NCBI GenBank assembly: GCA_015179025.1
Contig: WHUX01000028.1
Span: 372,001-436,000, forward strand
Origin: Terfezia claveryi
Lineage: Eukaryota; Ascomycota; Pezizomycetes; Pezizales; Pezizaceae
Length of the DNA stretch: 64,000 bases
Direction of reading: 5' to 3'
Made by a program: the position numbers and the translations under genes. The notes under the pieces are model-generated. The model worked only from the letters and a program-made list of their open reading frames with translations. It ran no database searches and had not been told where the DNA came from. Positions 9,260 through 21,310 of the stretch are shown piece after piece. How positions within the stretch are numbered: the stretch's first letter is position 1; every line of letters starts with the position of its first letter.

Positions 9260-12200
9260 TTAAAACTCAATCTCCACTGGCAACCTCCTCGAACTACTCC
9301 CCAACCACACCCTGAAGGTCCCCTCCTCCTCTGTCGGTAAAACCCAATTCTGCCTCCACACACACCAGTAACTCAAGTCCTTCCTCGTCAGCCCAAATTT
9401 GACAGTCTTCTTCTCCCCCTTCTCCACCTCCACCTTCTCAAACCCCCTCAACACCCTAACCGGGAAATCCACATTTTCCCCATACTTCCCTCCCCAGACT
9501 TTGACTTGCGACGGCATCCCAAGGTATAACTGCACTACCTCTTTCCCTGCTACGGACCCGGTATTCTCCACCTCTACCTCTATGGTAGCAATCACCTCAT
9601 ACAAGGCTGGATTCCCACCTTCGCCTCCTCCCGCGGCGGAGAGGGGGCGCACGGTATCGTAGTCCTTAGGGTAATTGTAGGGCGCCTTATGCACCTTTCT
9701 AACATCAGAGATGTAAGGATAGATGTATTTCCTGATCTTGGTGAAATTATTGGGATATTTCGCCTCGCTGACATCTGGAATCGTTTCGTCGTACTTTGGT
9801 CCAGGTATGGACTTTGGTCTAGCTGCTGGCAGGGCTGGGATGCTATCCCTCTTTGGTGCAGAGAAGAGCTTTTTGGTGATTTTGAATGTAGTGTAGGATA
9901 ACCCAAACCCAAATTCATATCGTGGGGAGATATTGTTCTTGTCAAAGTAGCGGTAGTCGATGTATAGGCCCTCTGTGAAGTCTTGTTGGGGAATGACTCC
10001 GTTAGGGTAGTAGAGGACACCTGCAGTGGGGCCATAGTCATTGAGAGACTTTCCCACTGTGTAGGGGAGTTTTCCGCTAGGATTGACATCGCCAAAGAGC
10101 ACATCTACCAACGCATTTCCAGATTCTTGTCCTGGGAGATGTGCATATAGAAGACCCTTGACGTTAGGACTATCGACCCACCTTTCGACGACGACAGCAC
10201 CAACAGCGTGAATCACCACAACAGTGTTAGCACAGTTTGCAGCGACAGTAGAGACGAGTTTATCCCCATCCTTCTGCGCAAACAGGTCATTCCTGTCTCC
10301 TTTTACACCCAGATCCTGAAGATAGCCCTCTCCAGCATCAGAACTGATAAACACCAAGCAGAGATCCTGCTCGGTAGCGGAGCTCGAGATCGACTTGAGA
10401 TCAGAGTTGGAAAGGATAGAGGTAATCTCTGGCGTATCCTGCGAACTCGACTCCACTGCGTCGAATGCCTTTGACAGCGCCTCCAAGGGAGTGACAAGGT
10501 ACGGGAACTCAACGGCACCAGATCCCCAGCCGGACGCAAGGGTACCTTGGTTGCAACCCCGGTCTTTGCAGTAATTCCTACCTTTCCCTTCGCCTGCATC
10601 CTCACCGTAAATTCCTACCTTCTTGCCCTTCCAGGCTCCCTTCTTGAGTGGGAGGATTCCACCTTCGTTCTTAGCCAATACAGTGCCTTCAGCTCCGATC
10701 GCACGAACAACCTTCCCATGCTTGCCACCATCTTGGACATCGATAAATTTGTTAATGACTCCTTTGGGTCCGCCGCCAGAGCCAAAATAGATCAGCCCCT
10801 CTTTTGTTGTTTCCCAACTCGAGAAGTTGGGTGGATTGAGCTCCTTCTTCCCACCCTTGTCAATGCCAAAATGCTTGTCCTGGTTCATTTGGTAATAAGT
10901 AGCTACGATTCGAGTAGCCATATCGTTCAGCCTCGACAATGGGACGGTAGTATTAAGTACCGCCTCGGTAAGGCGGGGCCCAAGAAGAGAAATCCCATCA
11001 GCCCACATGACACCATCCCCAGGCATAGTCATATCCAACCCTGAAAGAACGGCTTCTACACTGCTACGTTCTGCGAGCCAATCGGATTGAATGAAACCTT
11101 GGAATCCAAGCTCATCTTTAAGGATGCCATTGAGGAGTTTACTGTTGCCACATGCGTAGGTGTTGTTTGCTTGTTGGTAGGAACACATGATTGACCCTAC
11201 CCCTGCACGAACACTATCTGCAAAGGGCCAAAGGTATAGCTCATGTAGGGTTCTATCGTCGACATTGGCACTGATGGCATGAGAAAGACCCCATTCATTC
11301 GCCTGGCGGAAGTGCTCTTGCTCATTAACTGTCATCACCCATTAATATCAGGCCCAAAAAGGCTCATGTATAAACCGGGAAATCTCACAGATGTAATGCT
11401 TAGCAGTAGCAATCACCCCCTCACTCTGAATTCCCTTAATCGTCTCTGTTGCCGCAATCCCCTGCAAGACAGGATCACTCCCAAACCCTTCCCAATTCCT
11501 CCCACCAGCAGGCACCCTGCCTAGGGGTCCCATTGCTGGTCCTAGAATAATATTGATCCCCTTCTGCTTCGCCTCTAGCGCATGTAACCTTCCTCTCTCC
11601 CTAATCAAATCCCTATTCCAAGTTGCCCCGGCAGTGAGTCCAGCAGGCCACGCGGTCGCGTGATCTGCAAATCGCAATCCCAAAGGACCATCCTGTAGAC
11701 AAAGCCTCGGGAAAAGAAGTTTCGACCCATCAAGGGAATATGCTGGACCGGTGTTACCTACGCAGAAACCTTGCGCCCAACCCGTTCCAGTGGTGAGGTT
11801 GACTTTTGCGGGGAGAGAGAGCTGGGATACAAGTTTTTGGGCCTTGGCGTAGGATTCTTCCCAGGATGGGCTGTTGGAGATGATTCCTCCTTGCGCTATA
11901 TAATCCCAGAATTGCTGTTAGTAAATATCGGGTTGAGTTTCAATGGCTTCCCAATGGCTTCCCGACTGGAAAAACCCACGTGCAGGATACCATCCTTCGC
12001 TCTTCGCCACAGGCTTCCTTCCTAGCACCATTACACCCCCACCAACGATAACACTGACCAGCACAGTAATACCCCCTCCAATTCCAATGCATACTGCTAT
12101 CTTAGATACCTTTGTCCGCTTATTCTTCTTCCCTCTCTTGCCATGTACCAGTGGTGCCGTGAACCAACTTGTCCGATCCTTCTTGCGACCCTTCAACAAT

Positions 12201-12412
12201 GCCGCAGAGGCAGCCTCGTCGTCCGAGCTGGGGGATGCATCGTCTATATTTCCCGGACTTGTAAGCGAGGATGTCTTTCTATGATATGCGTTGGTTGGTT
12301 CGGTAGAAGTGGAATTGGATGAGGATGATGAAGTCTTGCCTTCTAATCGGGTAGGTTTATTCTCGCTAGTAAGTAGGCGCTCACGTTCACGCATTTGCTG
12401 TATCTTCTCCAT
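9260..12412 (-). CDS. GH3 beta-glucosidase, type II membrane-anchored (bglE/bglF-like)
   Basis: Hydrolyses terminal beta-linked glucose, helping break down cellulose and other beta-glucans. Exons: 12412-11980, 11889-11389 and 11328-9260. Intron 1 (90 nt, GTGGGT...AG) has a perfect TACTAAC branch site; intron 2 (60 nt) starts GTGAGA and rejoins KHYI to NEQEHFR. The Ser-rich cytoplasmic N-terminus precedes one hydrophobic segment (about 12110-12025), so the catalytic part should face outside. GH3 landmarks are KVNLTTG, DGPLGLRF, KHYI/NEQEHFR, and FIQSDW with the nucleophile Asp; a fibronectin III-like domain ends the protein. About 1000 residues matches Aspergillus bglE-type enzymes. ATG 12412 is the first in the intact frame. 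The frame stays open upstream and an ATG at 12588 would join it if the C7 run at 12544-12550 had one more base, so the true start is uncertain. Confidence 0.88.
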
Positions 12413-12588
12413 CTCTATATCTTCCGTCAACCCAGAAGCTGGTCCCAAGCCTGATCCTGATGCTTCCGGTCCTTCTTGCCCTAAATCTAAATCATTGCTG
12501 TTGCGGGATTCGCTCTTTGGTGTTGAATTCGAGGGGCCTGCCAGGGGGGGTGGGGTTTATAGTCAATTCCACTGCTCTGGCTCTCCAT

Positions 12589-15430
12589 CTTCTCCCTGTA
12601 CGTGTTGTTCAATTTACTCGTATCCTGCTAGAACATGCAGCGGGTATATTCCACCTTCCCCGTCCACAACCACGGCAACCGTGCAGGCAATCTCGCAGGG
12701 GTCGGGCGGGGTTCTCGGCCCGGCCGCCCGATTCCCGGTGTAAATATGATTTATTATTACGGCTACAATGACTTAGGGCTCGTAGCTACTTAATGCTCGA
12801 GTTTAGGAACAAAGTGCACCATCCTTGCAAATACGCGGCTATTCAAAGTTGAGAGGCAGTGCCGACATTATGATGGCCTGTTATGGTGGGAAAATTTTAT
12901 TGACGGATCATGGTTTCAGCTCAATACAAGAAATGTGTTTTCCTAGAATCTGATGGAAGGCCTACTCTCGAGTACTATGGCCGGGCTCGCAGTCTTTACG
13001 ATACTACTGCGTACAGGAGGCTTATCGGTACTGTGTATCGGCAGGTTCAGTATATGGTATAAAGTAACCCTTTCATATTCTGATTGCTTTGGTGACTGTA
13101 AATATGGCTAGGTGGATACCGAATATTGGGATATTAGGATATACATACAATAATATATGAGAACTTGGTAGTAGGTACCCAGGTACTCAATCAATTATAC
13201 AGTATATCCCAAAGCATCCCACTCAATCTTATAAATTAGTATTAATCATACAATCACCTCATAAAACATAGAAGCTACGAGATTCCTTCTGTAAATGCCC
13301 AACGACCAATAATATCGACCCGAAGGTGCTATTACATTTGATCAAGACTATCTATATTTTCCATACTTCTTAGTATAACAGACTAATTTCAGTGAAGCTC
13401 TTGTTTCGGACTCACCGCCTTCTCTATAGCTATCCAGATAACGTAGAGAGCCGGAGCTTACGAAAGCAATAGTTGCAGCAACATCATTTGGACCAGAGAA
13501 GGGAGGCGAGGTGGTCAGCATATAGACTAGAGTCTGGTGCTCGTCATTTCGAATAATTGGCATGGGACTATCAAATAATCACCTTATTCCATTCCTCCTC
13601 AAGAATTCAGAGCCTGAGTCTAACGTCAACCAATATACCAAATACTATCAGTACCATAGCCTCGTGCCAATACAACATCCGAAGCCATGATGCCAATTTC
13701 TCTTGATGCTTTGCATCTACCGTAATTTGTTATTCGATCTCAGGAAAATCGATCATCATATTGCCCGAGATGTTACAAGCAGAAGAGGTTTTCGCACGTG
13801 CCAACCAGACTATTTTCGCGCGTCTATAGGATGCAGGATATGGAGCAGCCCGCTTGTGGTTTGGGCTGCTGGCGGGGACATCAGTTCATGGGTCTGGGGG
13901 TGCCGTTTACACGCTCGCTCGACATATTGTATGTCTAGTCATGAGATCACCTGGGTGTTTGAAGTCAGTCGTTTATGTACTTCATCGTCTCATATCCTCA
14001 AGAATTCCGCGCCTGAGAACCAAATACCCCAAATACCATAGCCTGTACCTGTACCAATCATCTCATACACCAAATAAAAATAAATAAATAAAAATTTTGT
14101 GTACGTCTCCCACCCATGATGTGAAGGCACTCTTCTCGTAACTGAGAGCTTGTTGGCAAAGAGTCGAAAGTAAGATCGGTGGCGGTGTATGAATAAGGAA
14201 TATGGCAGTGAACCAGTGAGACAAGCGTATATTCCCGTATAACAATAATCCATAACCATATGTACATGGGGGGTGTCATCCAAAAGCAGCAACTAACTAC
14301 TACTTAGCCATGTCAAAGAAAAAAGCCAGACTTTTCTTGCCCTTTCTTCTCTCCGCGAGGGTTCTTGTACCGCCTCCACTACCAAAGGCCCATTTGGGAT
14401 GAATTTCAGTGAAGATAACTTGGAAACCGATGAACCCGTGCTCCTTGGCTGTTATATAAGTAGGATTCGAACCTCGAGCTCGCCTGCTGCATTGACATGA
14501 GTTTGAACTGTTTGTTATTTCGCATTTTATTTCATGTGTTAAGGCCAACAGCAACAGTAGTTTGTCTACCAGCCCCTCGTATTTAAACATGCCCAGATGA
14601 TCGTTGTACATATGATAAGTAGATACCGCAATTATAAGTGTAGTTAGCCGTACCGATACATGGACTCATGCTTATAACATTATAGTTAGATATTCAAATG
14701 CCCCTCTACCTCACAGCCTCACGCAAGGAGACCAGTAAGTACAGTGGACATTGCAAACATGCATAACGATTGAGCGCTCGGGTTCTCGAATATAAAATAA
14801 CGTCAAGTATCAAATTAACATCATCTTGCCTTCAATCAAGGGTCTTATCATCGTTACGGTATGTTAATGGCAGAGAACTTATTGTTGCGAGCAGGGATAG
14901 CAAGGTCACTAACCTTCGTCATATATATCTAAACTCACCACTCGCCGAAGCATGAGGTATGAGCTTCAGATTCGGGGAAGGCAATTTCCTCGTGGTTTCG
15001 CAACTCACATTGGGGGTTCATTGGCGTCCTGGACGACCTTAGAAATATATCAAACTCGCTGCACAACATATTGTCAATAAATCCTAGAGCTAGTTTGAAG
15101 GGAGTAACCATTACCCCGAAAACGAAAAAAGGCTGAAAGAGGTCCTGCAAGGCCCAATGTTTTGAAGGATCTGGACATATTGCTTGTTAAATATGGAGCT
15201 ATGACTACCAGTAACAATGGCCTGGCTGTTGGGACAAGGGTTGATAGAGTGAATTGGGGACGTTGAGATGAGGGTAAGGCTCACCTCGCTCTGCTTAATA
15301 CTGTACGTTTATTCAAGTACGTGCTTTTCTTTCAATTATTACATTTCACAAACCTGGGAATGAACATCCTAGTCAAACGTAGCAGTCTCGAGACTATAAA
15401 CTTCCAGCATATAGCTTAACATGATTATGG
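12589..15430. other. Intergenic, no gene seen
   Basis: No ORF with recognisable domains. It contains a diverged direct repeat (about 13592-13675 and 13990-14056) and one AACCAGACTA motif (13803-13812). Confidence 0.55.
13592..14056. repeat. Diverged direct repeat pair of about 70-80 bp
   Basis: 13592-13675 and 13990-14056 share blocks CTCAAGAATTC, GCCTGAG, CCAAATAC and ACCATAGCCT in the same order and orientation. This could be an old duplication or two copies of a dispersed element. No function is evident. Confidence 0.5.
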
Positions 15431-15439
15431 TATGTAAAT

Positions 15440-16424
15440 AATTGCTTCCAGGCCCAAATGGTAGCCCACAAGCCCTAATGGTGACTTCACAAGCTGGGAC
15501 GCAGCGTGCGTTCGCTGTGATCCAATCCCAATTAGACCAGATGCTCAATCCAGGTAGATAATCCAAGGTTCGCAGAAGGGCTTCGACCACATCACGAAGC
15601 CCTGTGGCATTATTGCGGCAAGTGTGAACAGCAAGGAACTTCATAGCAATGGATATGTTCGGGGCTAAAAAGGATCAGGTCTTGGAATTGTTCCACAGTC
15701 AGGGTACTATCCTGGTTTTGAAAGGGAACACCCTAGATCAGCATAGGTTACCTCTAAGATCAGCCACGGAGAATTGGGTTCGGGTTCAGGCGGGGATTTG
15801 CAGCTCCAGCAGAATGACCCTGTGTCCTCTGTAGACGCAGATTTGGACACCATTAGCGCATCTCTACAAGCGCACATGAGGGTAGGAGTATTGCTATGGA
15901 CACGCATTTCTCGAGCTCATATTGGAAGCCACCGAGATTTTGGTTGGGCCCAAAGGGGATATTGATGTAGTCAGGCTTCGCTTGACGATTGTTTGGTATT
16001 AGCTTTAGAGACCTAACGGTATATGGCATACAGCACTACATGGCGCTGCTCGCCCGAGTCATGGAGGGATAGTTCCGCTGCTGCTTAAAAGGTGCAAAGA
16101 TTGAGGTTCAGGATGACTCTCAGTCAATACCTTTCCACCTTTCCGCTCACTGATGTCATAGAAAAATGGTTCCGCCCTGCTTGAAGGTGGTGCCAAACAT
16201 TGAGGCAATAAATGGTAGTGGGTCAACAGTGCTTCACGGCCAGGGTCATAGAGAAGGTCGGCTGCTACTCGAGAGGGGTGCAAATATTAAGGCAGCATAT
16301 AAGTCTCAACCAACAGCGCTCCACGGCGCTGCTGGCCCAGGCTTTAGTGAAGTGATTCAGCTGCCGCTCGAGAGGGATGTAAATATCGATGTGACAAACA
16401 TTGAGGGGTTTGCTACATGCCTTC
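15440..16424 (+). pseudogene. Ankyrin-repeat gene relic 1 (5' part), interrupted by copia 2
   Basis: Translating across frames shows decayed ankyrin repeats: GDIDVVRLRL near 15957-15990, then LLLERGANIKAAYKSQPTAL near 16264-16323 and VIQLPLERDVNID near 16352-16390, with stops and frameshifts between. The upstream half shares long stretches with 49750-50160 (for example GGCTAAAAAGGAT and TTTGCAGCTCCAG-like blocks), so both are copies of one family. Ankyrin proteins of this kind are often expanded in fungi, sometimes as the C-terminus of NLR-like receptors. No NACHT or other N-terminal domain is visible, so that role stays open. Confidence 0.6.
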
Positions 16425-16663
16425 CGTAAGGATTATGAGATCTTAGGATATATGAACGTAGATATTGGGGATTGATCTGTAAGGGAGATGTATTGCTTGC
16501 TTGATCTATATCTCTGCTTTAGGGGTTCTAGCAGTCTATATATACATATCTCCTCCGTATTCGCACATGCTTGTCATATGCCTTCTTATCCACATGCCTC
16601 TATGTCCATATGTTGTTGACGTACTCACATGGTTGCACATGTATTGGAAGAGTATTTCCTACA
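16425..16663 (-). repeat. 3' LTR of copia element 2
   Basis: 239 bp, identical to 20964-21202. On the minus strand it starts TGTAGGAAAT and ends CCTTACG, close to the usual TG...CA limits except for the last base. Confidence 0.95.
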
Positions 16664-16670
16664 CCCTCCT

Positions 16671-19600
16671 CTACTCTGCCAATCTCATCCACCGGTCTTG
16701 CCATTTTTTAATGGTAACCATGGGCGTAATCTTGGTAAGAATATCCGCTGGATTTTCCTTGCTTGGGATAGTTGTTATGGCTAATTTTTCTGCTTGCACT
16801 TGTTGGCGTAGATAGTGGTATCGATGTTCAATATGCCTAGTTCGTCTTAAACAGCGAGAGGTATGAGCTAGGTTGAAGGTTCCTTCACTATCTGTTTTTA
16901 CCGTAGGTTTTAGTGATAATCCAAGTTCATCTAGGAGTTGTTGTGCCCAAGCTGCATCTTTGGCTCCTTCACATGCAGCAATATATTCTGCTTCGGTGAT
17001 TGACAAGGATACAGTATCCTGACGGCGACTGTACCATCCTACTGGTTGATCACCGAGAGTCATGAGTACTCCTGTTTGGGATCTCGCTTGTTCACCACCG
17101 TAGGATGCATCTGCATATATAACGAGGTGTAAATCCGTAGGTTTGCATAGAATTAGTCCTAAATGCTTGGTGTTCTGGAGATATTGGAGAATAGTTAAAG
17201 CAGCTCTATAATTGGTCGTGGAAGGTTTAGATGCTCGCCGTCCCAGAAGGTTGACATGGATAGATATCTCAGGTCTTGTCATTCTTGCAATATAAAGTAG
17301 TCCTCCTGTAAGTGCTTGATATTTCTTAGCATCTTCGAAATGGTCATTAGAGTCGCCATATACTTCTGGATTAATGGGTAAGGAATTCTTATGTTGCGGT
17401 TCGCCGTGGAGGAGGTATTTTGAGGCCATTGTTTCTATAAGTGCCTTTTGGGTCATTATGACTTCCGTATTTGTGTTGTTCCACTTAAGCTCAATTCCTA
17501 GGAGTTTCTCTGGATTCCCACGCTTTTCAAGCTTAATTTTTTCCTCGATTTTTTCTTCGAATTCTTTGAGTATTGTCTCATTATCCGCAATTCCTATAAG
17601 GTCATCGACATGAGTTCCCAGAATGAAGGAATTATCATGGTTTGTGTAGGTCCCTTCATCTCCAATGCATTGATGGAGTCCTGCAAGTGCTAGAATCTTC
17701 TCTAATGTCTTAAACTACTCATGCCCTGCTTGTTTTAGCCCATATAGAGCTTTGTTAAGCTTCCAGTATTCGGTCTCTCTATTTTCATTTATATCCGAAA
17801 TATAGACATCATGATGTAAAAGAGCCTGCAAGTAGGCGGCTACCACGTCCCACTGCCGAATTCTCCATTTTTTATACATGGCCAGTATAAGCAGGATTTT
17901 CAATGTTTCGGATCTCATCATTTGTGCGTAGGTTTTGTCGGAATCATAGTTGATCCCATCCTCCTGAGTAAATCCTCTCCCTACTTTTCTGGCTTTGTAT
18001 TTCTCAATACTTCCGTCTAATTTTCGTTTTATTGTATAGACCCATTTGGTGTCTACAATCTTGGTCCCTTCTGGGATATCTTCTTTAGTGATTCTTGTGA
18101 ATACGCCATATTTCTGCAATTGCTCTCTTTCTTTAGTTCGTGCTTTTGCCCATTCATGTGCTTGTGCAGAGGATCTGGTTTGTGCATCTGTTGGATGGTC
18201 AGAGTTGACTATTCTGATCATGGCTTTTTCAGTGACCTTGATCATAGCTTTCTCAGTGGCCTTTCGTTGTCTTTTAGATTTTCGTTCCCCAAGTTCTTCT
18301 ATCCATTCTGCAGCACTTTTCCGATGCCTCCCTTGCTGCAGGGTGGGGTCTTGAGTGCTTTGTTGAGCTTTTGCGGGGTCGCTTTCTTGAGCTTTTCCGA
18401 GGTCGCTTTCTTGAGCTTTTCCGAGCTCGCTTTCTTGAGCTTTTCTGAGTTCGCTTTCTTGAGCTTTTTCGAGCTCGCTTTCTTGACCTTTTTGGAGCTC
18501 GTATTCTTGATCTTTTCTGAGCTCGCTTTCTTGAGCTTTTTCGAGCTCGCTTTCTTGAGCTTTTCCAAGCTCGCTTTCTTAGGTTTTTTCGAGCTCGCTT
18601 TCTTGACCTTTTTGGAGCTCGTATTCTTGATCTTTTCCGAGCTCGTTTTCTTGGGCTTTTTCGAGCTCGCTTTCTTGAGCTTTTGCGGGATTTTTAGCTA
18701 AGGTGCATTTTCCTTTCTCATTGATCGTTATATATGTACCAAATGTAGTTGTATATCCAACGATTTGAGCAGTATACCCTCGAGGGGCTAATTTATCTGA
18801 GGCTTTATTCTCATAGTTAAAGCAAATGACTTTTTGGCCGAATGGTCTTAGATTTGTGCGTTCTTGTAAGGCATTTTTATTGAATAGTACTTCAATAGGA
18901 ATTTTTCTATTTAGGCCTTTATGGGGAACTCGGTTTTTTGTGTATACTGCCCAGTGGGCAGCTTTGTCCCAGAGCTTTTTTGGCATATTCGCTGCTAGTA
19001 AGGCTGTTCTGCTCATTGTCATAATGGTCCTATTTGTTCTTTCTGCTATAGCATTAGTTTTGCTATGCCTTGGTACAGTTTCTTTAAGGGTAATTCCCCT
19101 TTGCTGAAGTTCGGTGTCGAGTTTGAGAGTATGGAATTCGCCTCCCCAGTCTGCTTGTATTTGGACAACTTTGTATTGGTGGGTGGTCTTATTTTCTAGA
19201 GCATTAATAATTCCAATAAGTGCTCCTGCTGCATCGCTCTTATTTCTTAGAGCTCTTGCTATTATATATCTGCTATAGTCATCGGTTACTAGTAGGAGAT
19301 ATTTATATTGGCTGGCAAGGGTCATTGGATCTATAGGCCCAACTAAGTCTGCATGTAATCGTTCCAATGGTTTAGATGTCCTTATCCCTTGTCCGCTTTT
19401 TGCTGGTGGTTTTGTTGCTTTGCTGAGCTGACATGCCTCGCAGGTAATTGTTGGTTGGATTATTTTGCCTAGTAACTGATATTCGGGGAGATTTTTTAAG
19501 GTATTGAGTGAGATATGCCCATATCGTTCATGTAAGGTTTTTAGTTGTTGGATAGCTGATTGGGCGGTTTCAGTGGTTAATTGGGCGAGGGCAGCCTTTG

Positions 19601-20921
19601 GTGGTTGGATAGCTAGTTGCTATAATGTGACTTTATCAGGTATTATCCAGAGGGCGCCTTTTATGTCTCTTTTCATGTTATATATAACATTTTTCCCCTT
19701 CCACAATCTGGCTGATTTTCCCTGCACTTGAAGGGTATGTTTATGCGGCATCCTTTCTCCACTGATGATATTGCTATATGTTGGATTATATAGGCATTCT
19801 TTATGGTATATCGTTCTTCTATTACATTGGAGTGTCAGTGTACCCATAGTGGTACAGATGGATTCTGCTCCATTATGTCCTTTTACCACTAGGTTGAGAT
19901 TGTCCTGTATTTCCGATAGCCTTCCAAGTTCGTTCGTTGTGTGATGAGATGCAGCCGTATCATATTGGTATGCTCCTGTTGGTCCTCCGTCTGCTTTTCC
20001 TATTGTTATCTGCACAATAACGGCTTCTTCATCCTTCTTTCGTTTCTGGCGTTTGGCAGCATTCCCTTGTTCCCTTTTCTTGGTATAACATTCGTTCTCA
20101 TTGTGATTAAGACCTTGCCATCCCTTACCTATGCAATAGCTGCAACGTTTATCGTTCAAGGCTATTCTTTGAACCAATGGATTGCTGTTGTTTTCTTTGT
20201 GTTGGTTTTGGCCTTTTTGCCTAGCGGTAATGTATTCGTTTATTTTCCGTGCAGTATCGTCGTAGGTTTGTTCTTTTGACCTGACATTTTCTACAGTACT
20301 TGCGTAGAATGTAGGTAGTGACATGAGTAGAAATTCGGTTTTAACCTGCTCACATCTAGAGAAGGCCAGTAATCCTTTACCAAATCCAGTATCCTTGGTA
20401 AGGTCTGCTCGAGCGATAATGCCTGAGAAGGTATTCCAGAGTTTTTCGTATGCTGTGATGTGCTCTGAGATCGAGTGTTTTCTATCGTCATAGTGGAGAT
20501 ATACCAAGCTTCTTAATAAAGAATGGAATTCAGTTGCTGTTCTTCCTTCATAGGCTTGTTTGAGGGTATTCCAGGCGTCTTTGGCTTTTTCCACTGTCGC
20601 AATTCGACTACGGACTTGGGGTTCGCTATTTTTTAGGATGGTAAGAAGAATGTAGTGATTCCCATCCAGCCATTCTTGTGGCTTATCTGGAGGTTTTCGG
20701 TATGTTCCTTCGATAATATCCCATGCTCGATGGTCTCCTAGTTGGATCATTTGGAAGTAGAGTTTCATAGTTGTGACCCATTCAGGGTAATTGTCTGATC
20801 CATTTAGTTTGGTCGTGAGTGTGGTTATTTTTCGATCGGGTGTTGTGTTCGTGCTTTTGGGGGCTTCTGGAGGCCTCATTGAGTCGTTGCCCGACCCTGA
20901 GGCTTCTGCAAAGCTTGACAT
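16671..20921 (-). pseudogene. Copia element 2 gag-pol polyprotein with three nonsense codons
   Basis: A single 1417-codon frame: gag (20921 to about 20150) with a Cys-rich knuckle (C-x2-C-x9-H-x4-C, RCSYC...NENEC); protease with DTAASHH; GAG-pre-integrase with CEACQLSKA; integrase core (LHADLVGP, TDDYSR, QADWGGEF); a repetitive linker; reverse transcriptase (KWVYTIKRKLDG, then HVDD in place of the usual YVDD); and RNase H (YADASYGG, TEAEYIAA). Stops are TAG 19622-19620, TAA 18581-18579 and TAG 17717-17715. Each can arise from CAA, CAG or TGG by one C-to-T change at CpA on one strand. The frame is otherwise intact. Confidence 0.92.
18360..18690 (-). repeat. 24-bp in-frame tandem repeat in the copia 2 integrase-RT linker
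   Basis: About 14 copies of a 24-bp unit encode an eight-residue repeat of the type KAQESELE/G/R, very rich in Glu, Gln and Lys and probably helical. A four-unit block is itself duplicated, so expansion came at more than one scale. One unit carries the TAA stop in place of the CAA shared by its neighbours, which shows directly that the stop was CAA. Confidence 0.9.
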
Positions 20922-20949
20922 TGTATGTTGCTGTAGCGCTTTTGAAGCT

Positions 20950-20963
20950 CCGGGCTCATAACC
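20950..20963 (-). other. Primer-binding site, tRNA-iMet anticodon arm
   Basis: On the minus strand, GGTTATGAGCCCGG directly follows the 5' LTR. It is identical to the site of copia element 1 although the two elements differ in LTR length and protein sequence. Confidence 0.85.
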
Positions 20964-21202
20964 CGTAAGGATTATGAGATCTTAGGATATATGAACGTAG
21001 ATATTGGGGATTGATCTGTAAGGGAGATGTATTGCTTGCTTGATCTATATCTCTGCTTTAGGGGTTCTAGCAGTCTATATATACATATCTCCTCCGTATT
21101 CGCACATGCTTGTCATATGCCTTCTTATCCACATGCCTCTATGTCCATATGTTGTTGACGTACTCACATGGTTGCACATGTATTGGAAGAGTATTTCCTA
21201 CA
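20964..21202 (-). repeat. 5' LTR of copia element 2
   Basis: 239 bp, no differences from 16425-16663 by direct reading. It is followed on the plus strand by the duplicated target CCTTC. Confidence 0.95.
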
Positions 21203-21207
21203 CCTTC

Positions 21208-21310
21208 ACATAATGGTCAGTTATTTGAGAGCACGTACGGAATATGAGCAAGTATTACAGTTGCTTTTTGATCAAGGTGCCGACGTAGACCAAAAGCCGT
21301 CGAACATAAT
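21208..21310 (+). pseudogene. Ankyrin-repeat gene relic 1, 3' part
   Basis: Continues the relic after the copia 2 insertion. It shares ACGGAATATGAGCAAGTATT with the end of relic 2 (near 50966-50985) and reads EYEQVLQLLFDQGADVDQ, an ankyrin-like repeat. This confirms that the copia element lies inside the relic. Confidence 0.55.

Larger units (their letters stand above)
16425..21202 (-). mobile_element. Ty1/copia LTR retrotransposon 2, identical LTRs
   Basis: A 4778-bp element on the minus strand with 239-bp LTRs that I find identical base for base. The target duplication CCTTC lies at 16420-16424 and 21203-21207. A tRNA-iMet primer-binding site abuts the 5' LTR (20950-20963) and a purine tract (AGAGGAGGG on the minus strand, about 16664-16674) precedes the 3' LTR. 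One gag-pol frame runs from 20921 to 16671, broken only by three nonsense codons. It inserted into an already decaying ankyrin relic. Identical LTRs imply a very recent insertion. Confidence 0.96.

Noticed and set aside
9399..11044. Plus- and minus-strand ORFs of 70-170 codons within the GH3 gene
   Set aside because: Overlapping shadows of a well-supported GH3 exon.
14455..14535. tRNA-like T-arm (GGATTCGAACC on the plus strand)
   Set aside because: Only the T-loop fits; the T-stem has two mismatches and no matching acceptor stem or anticodon arm is found.
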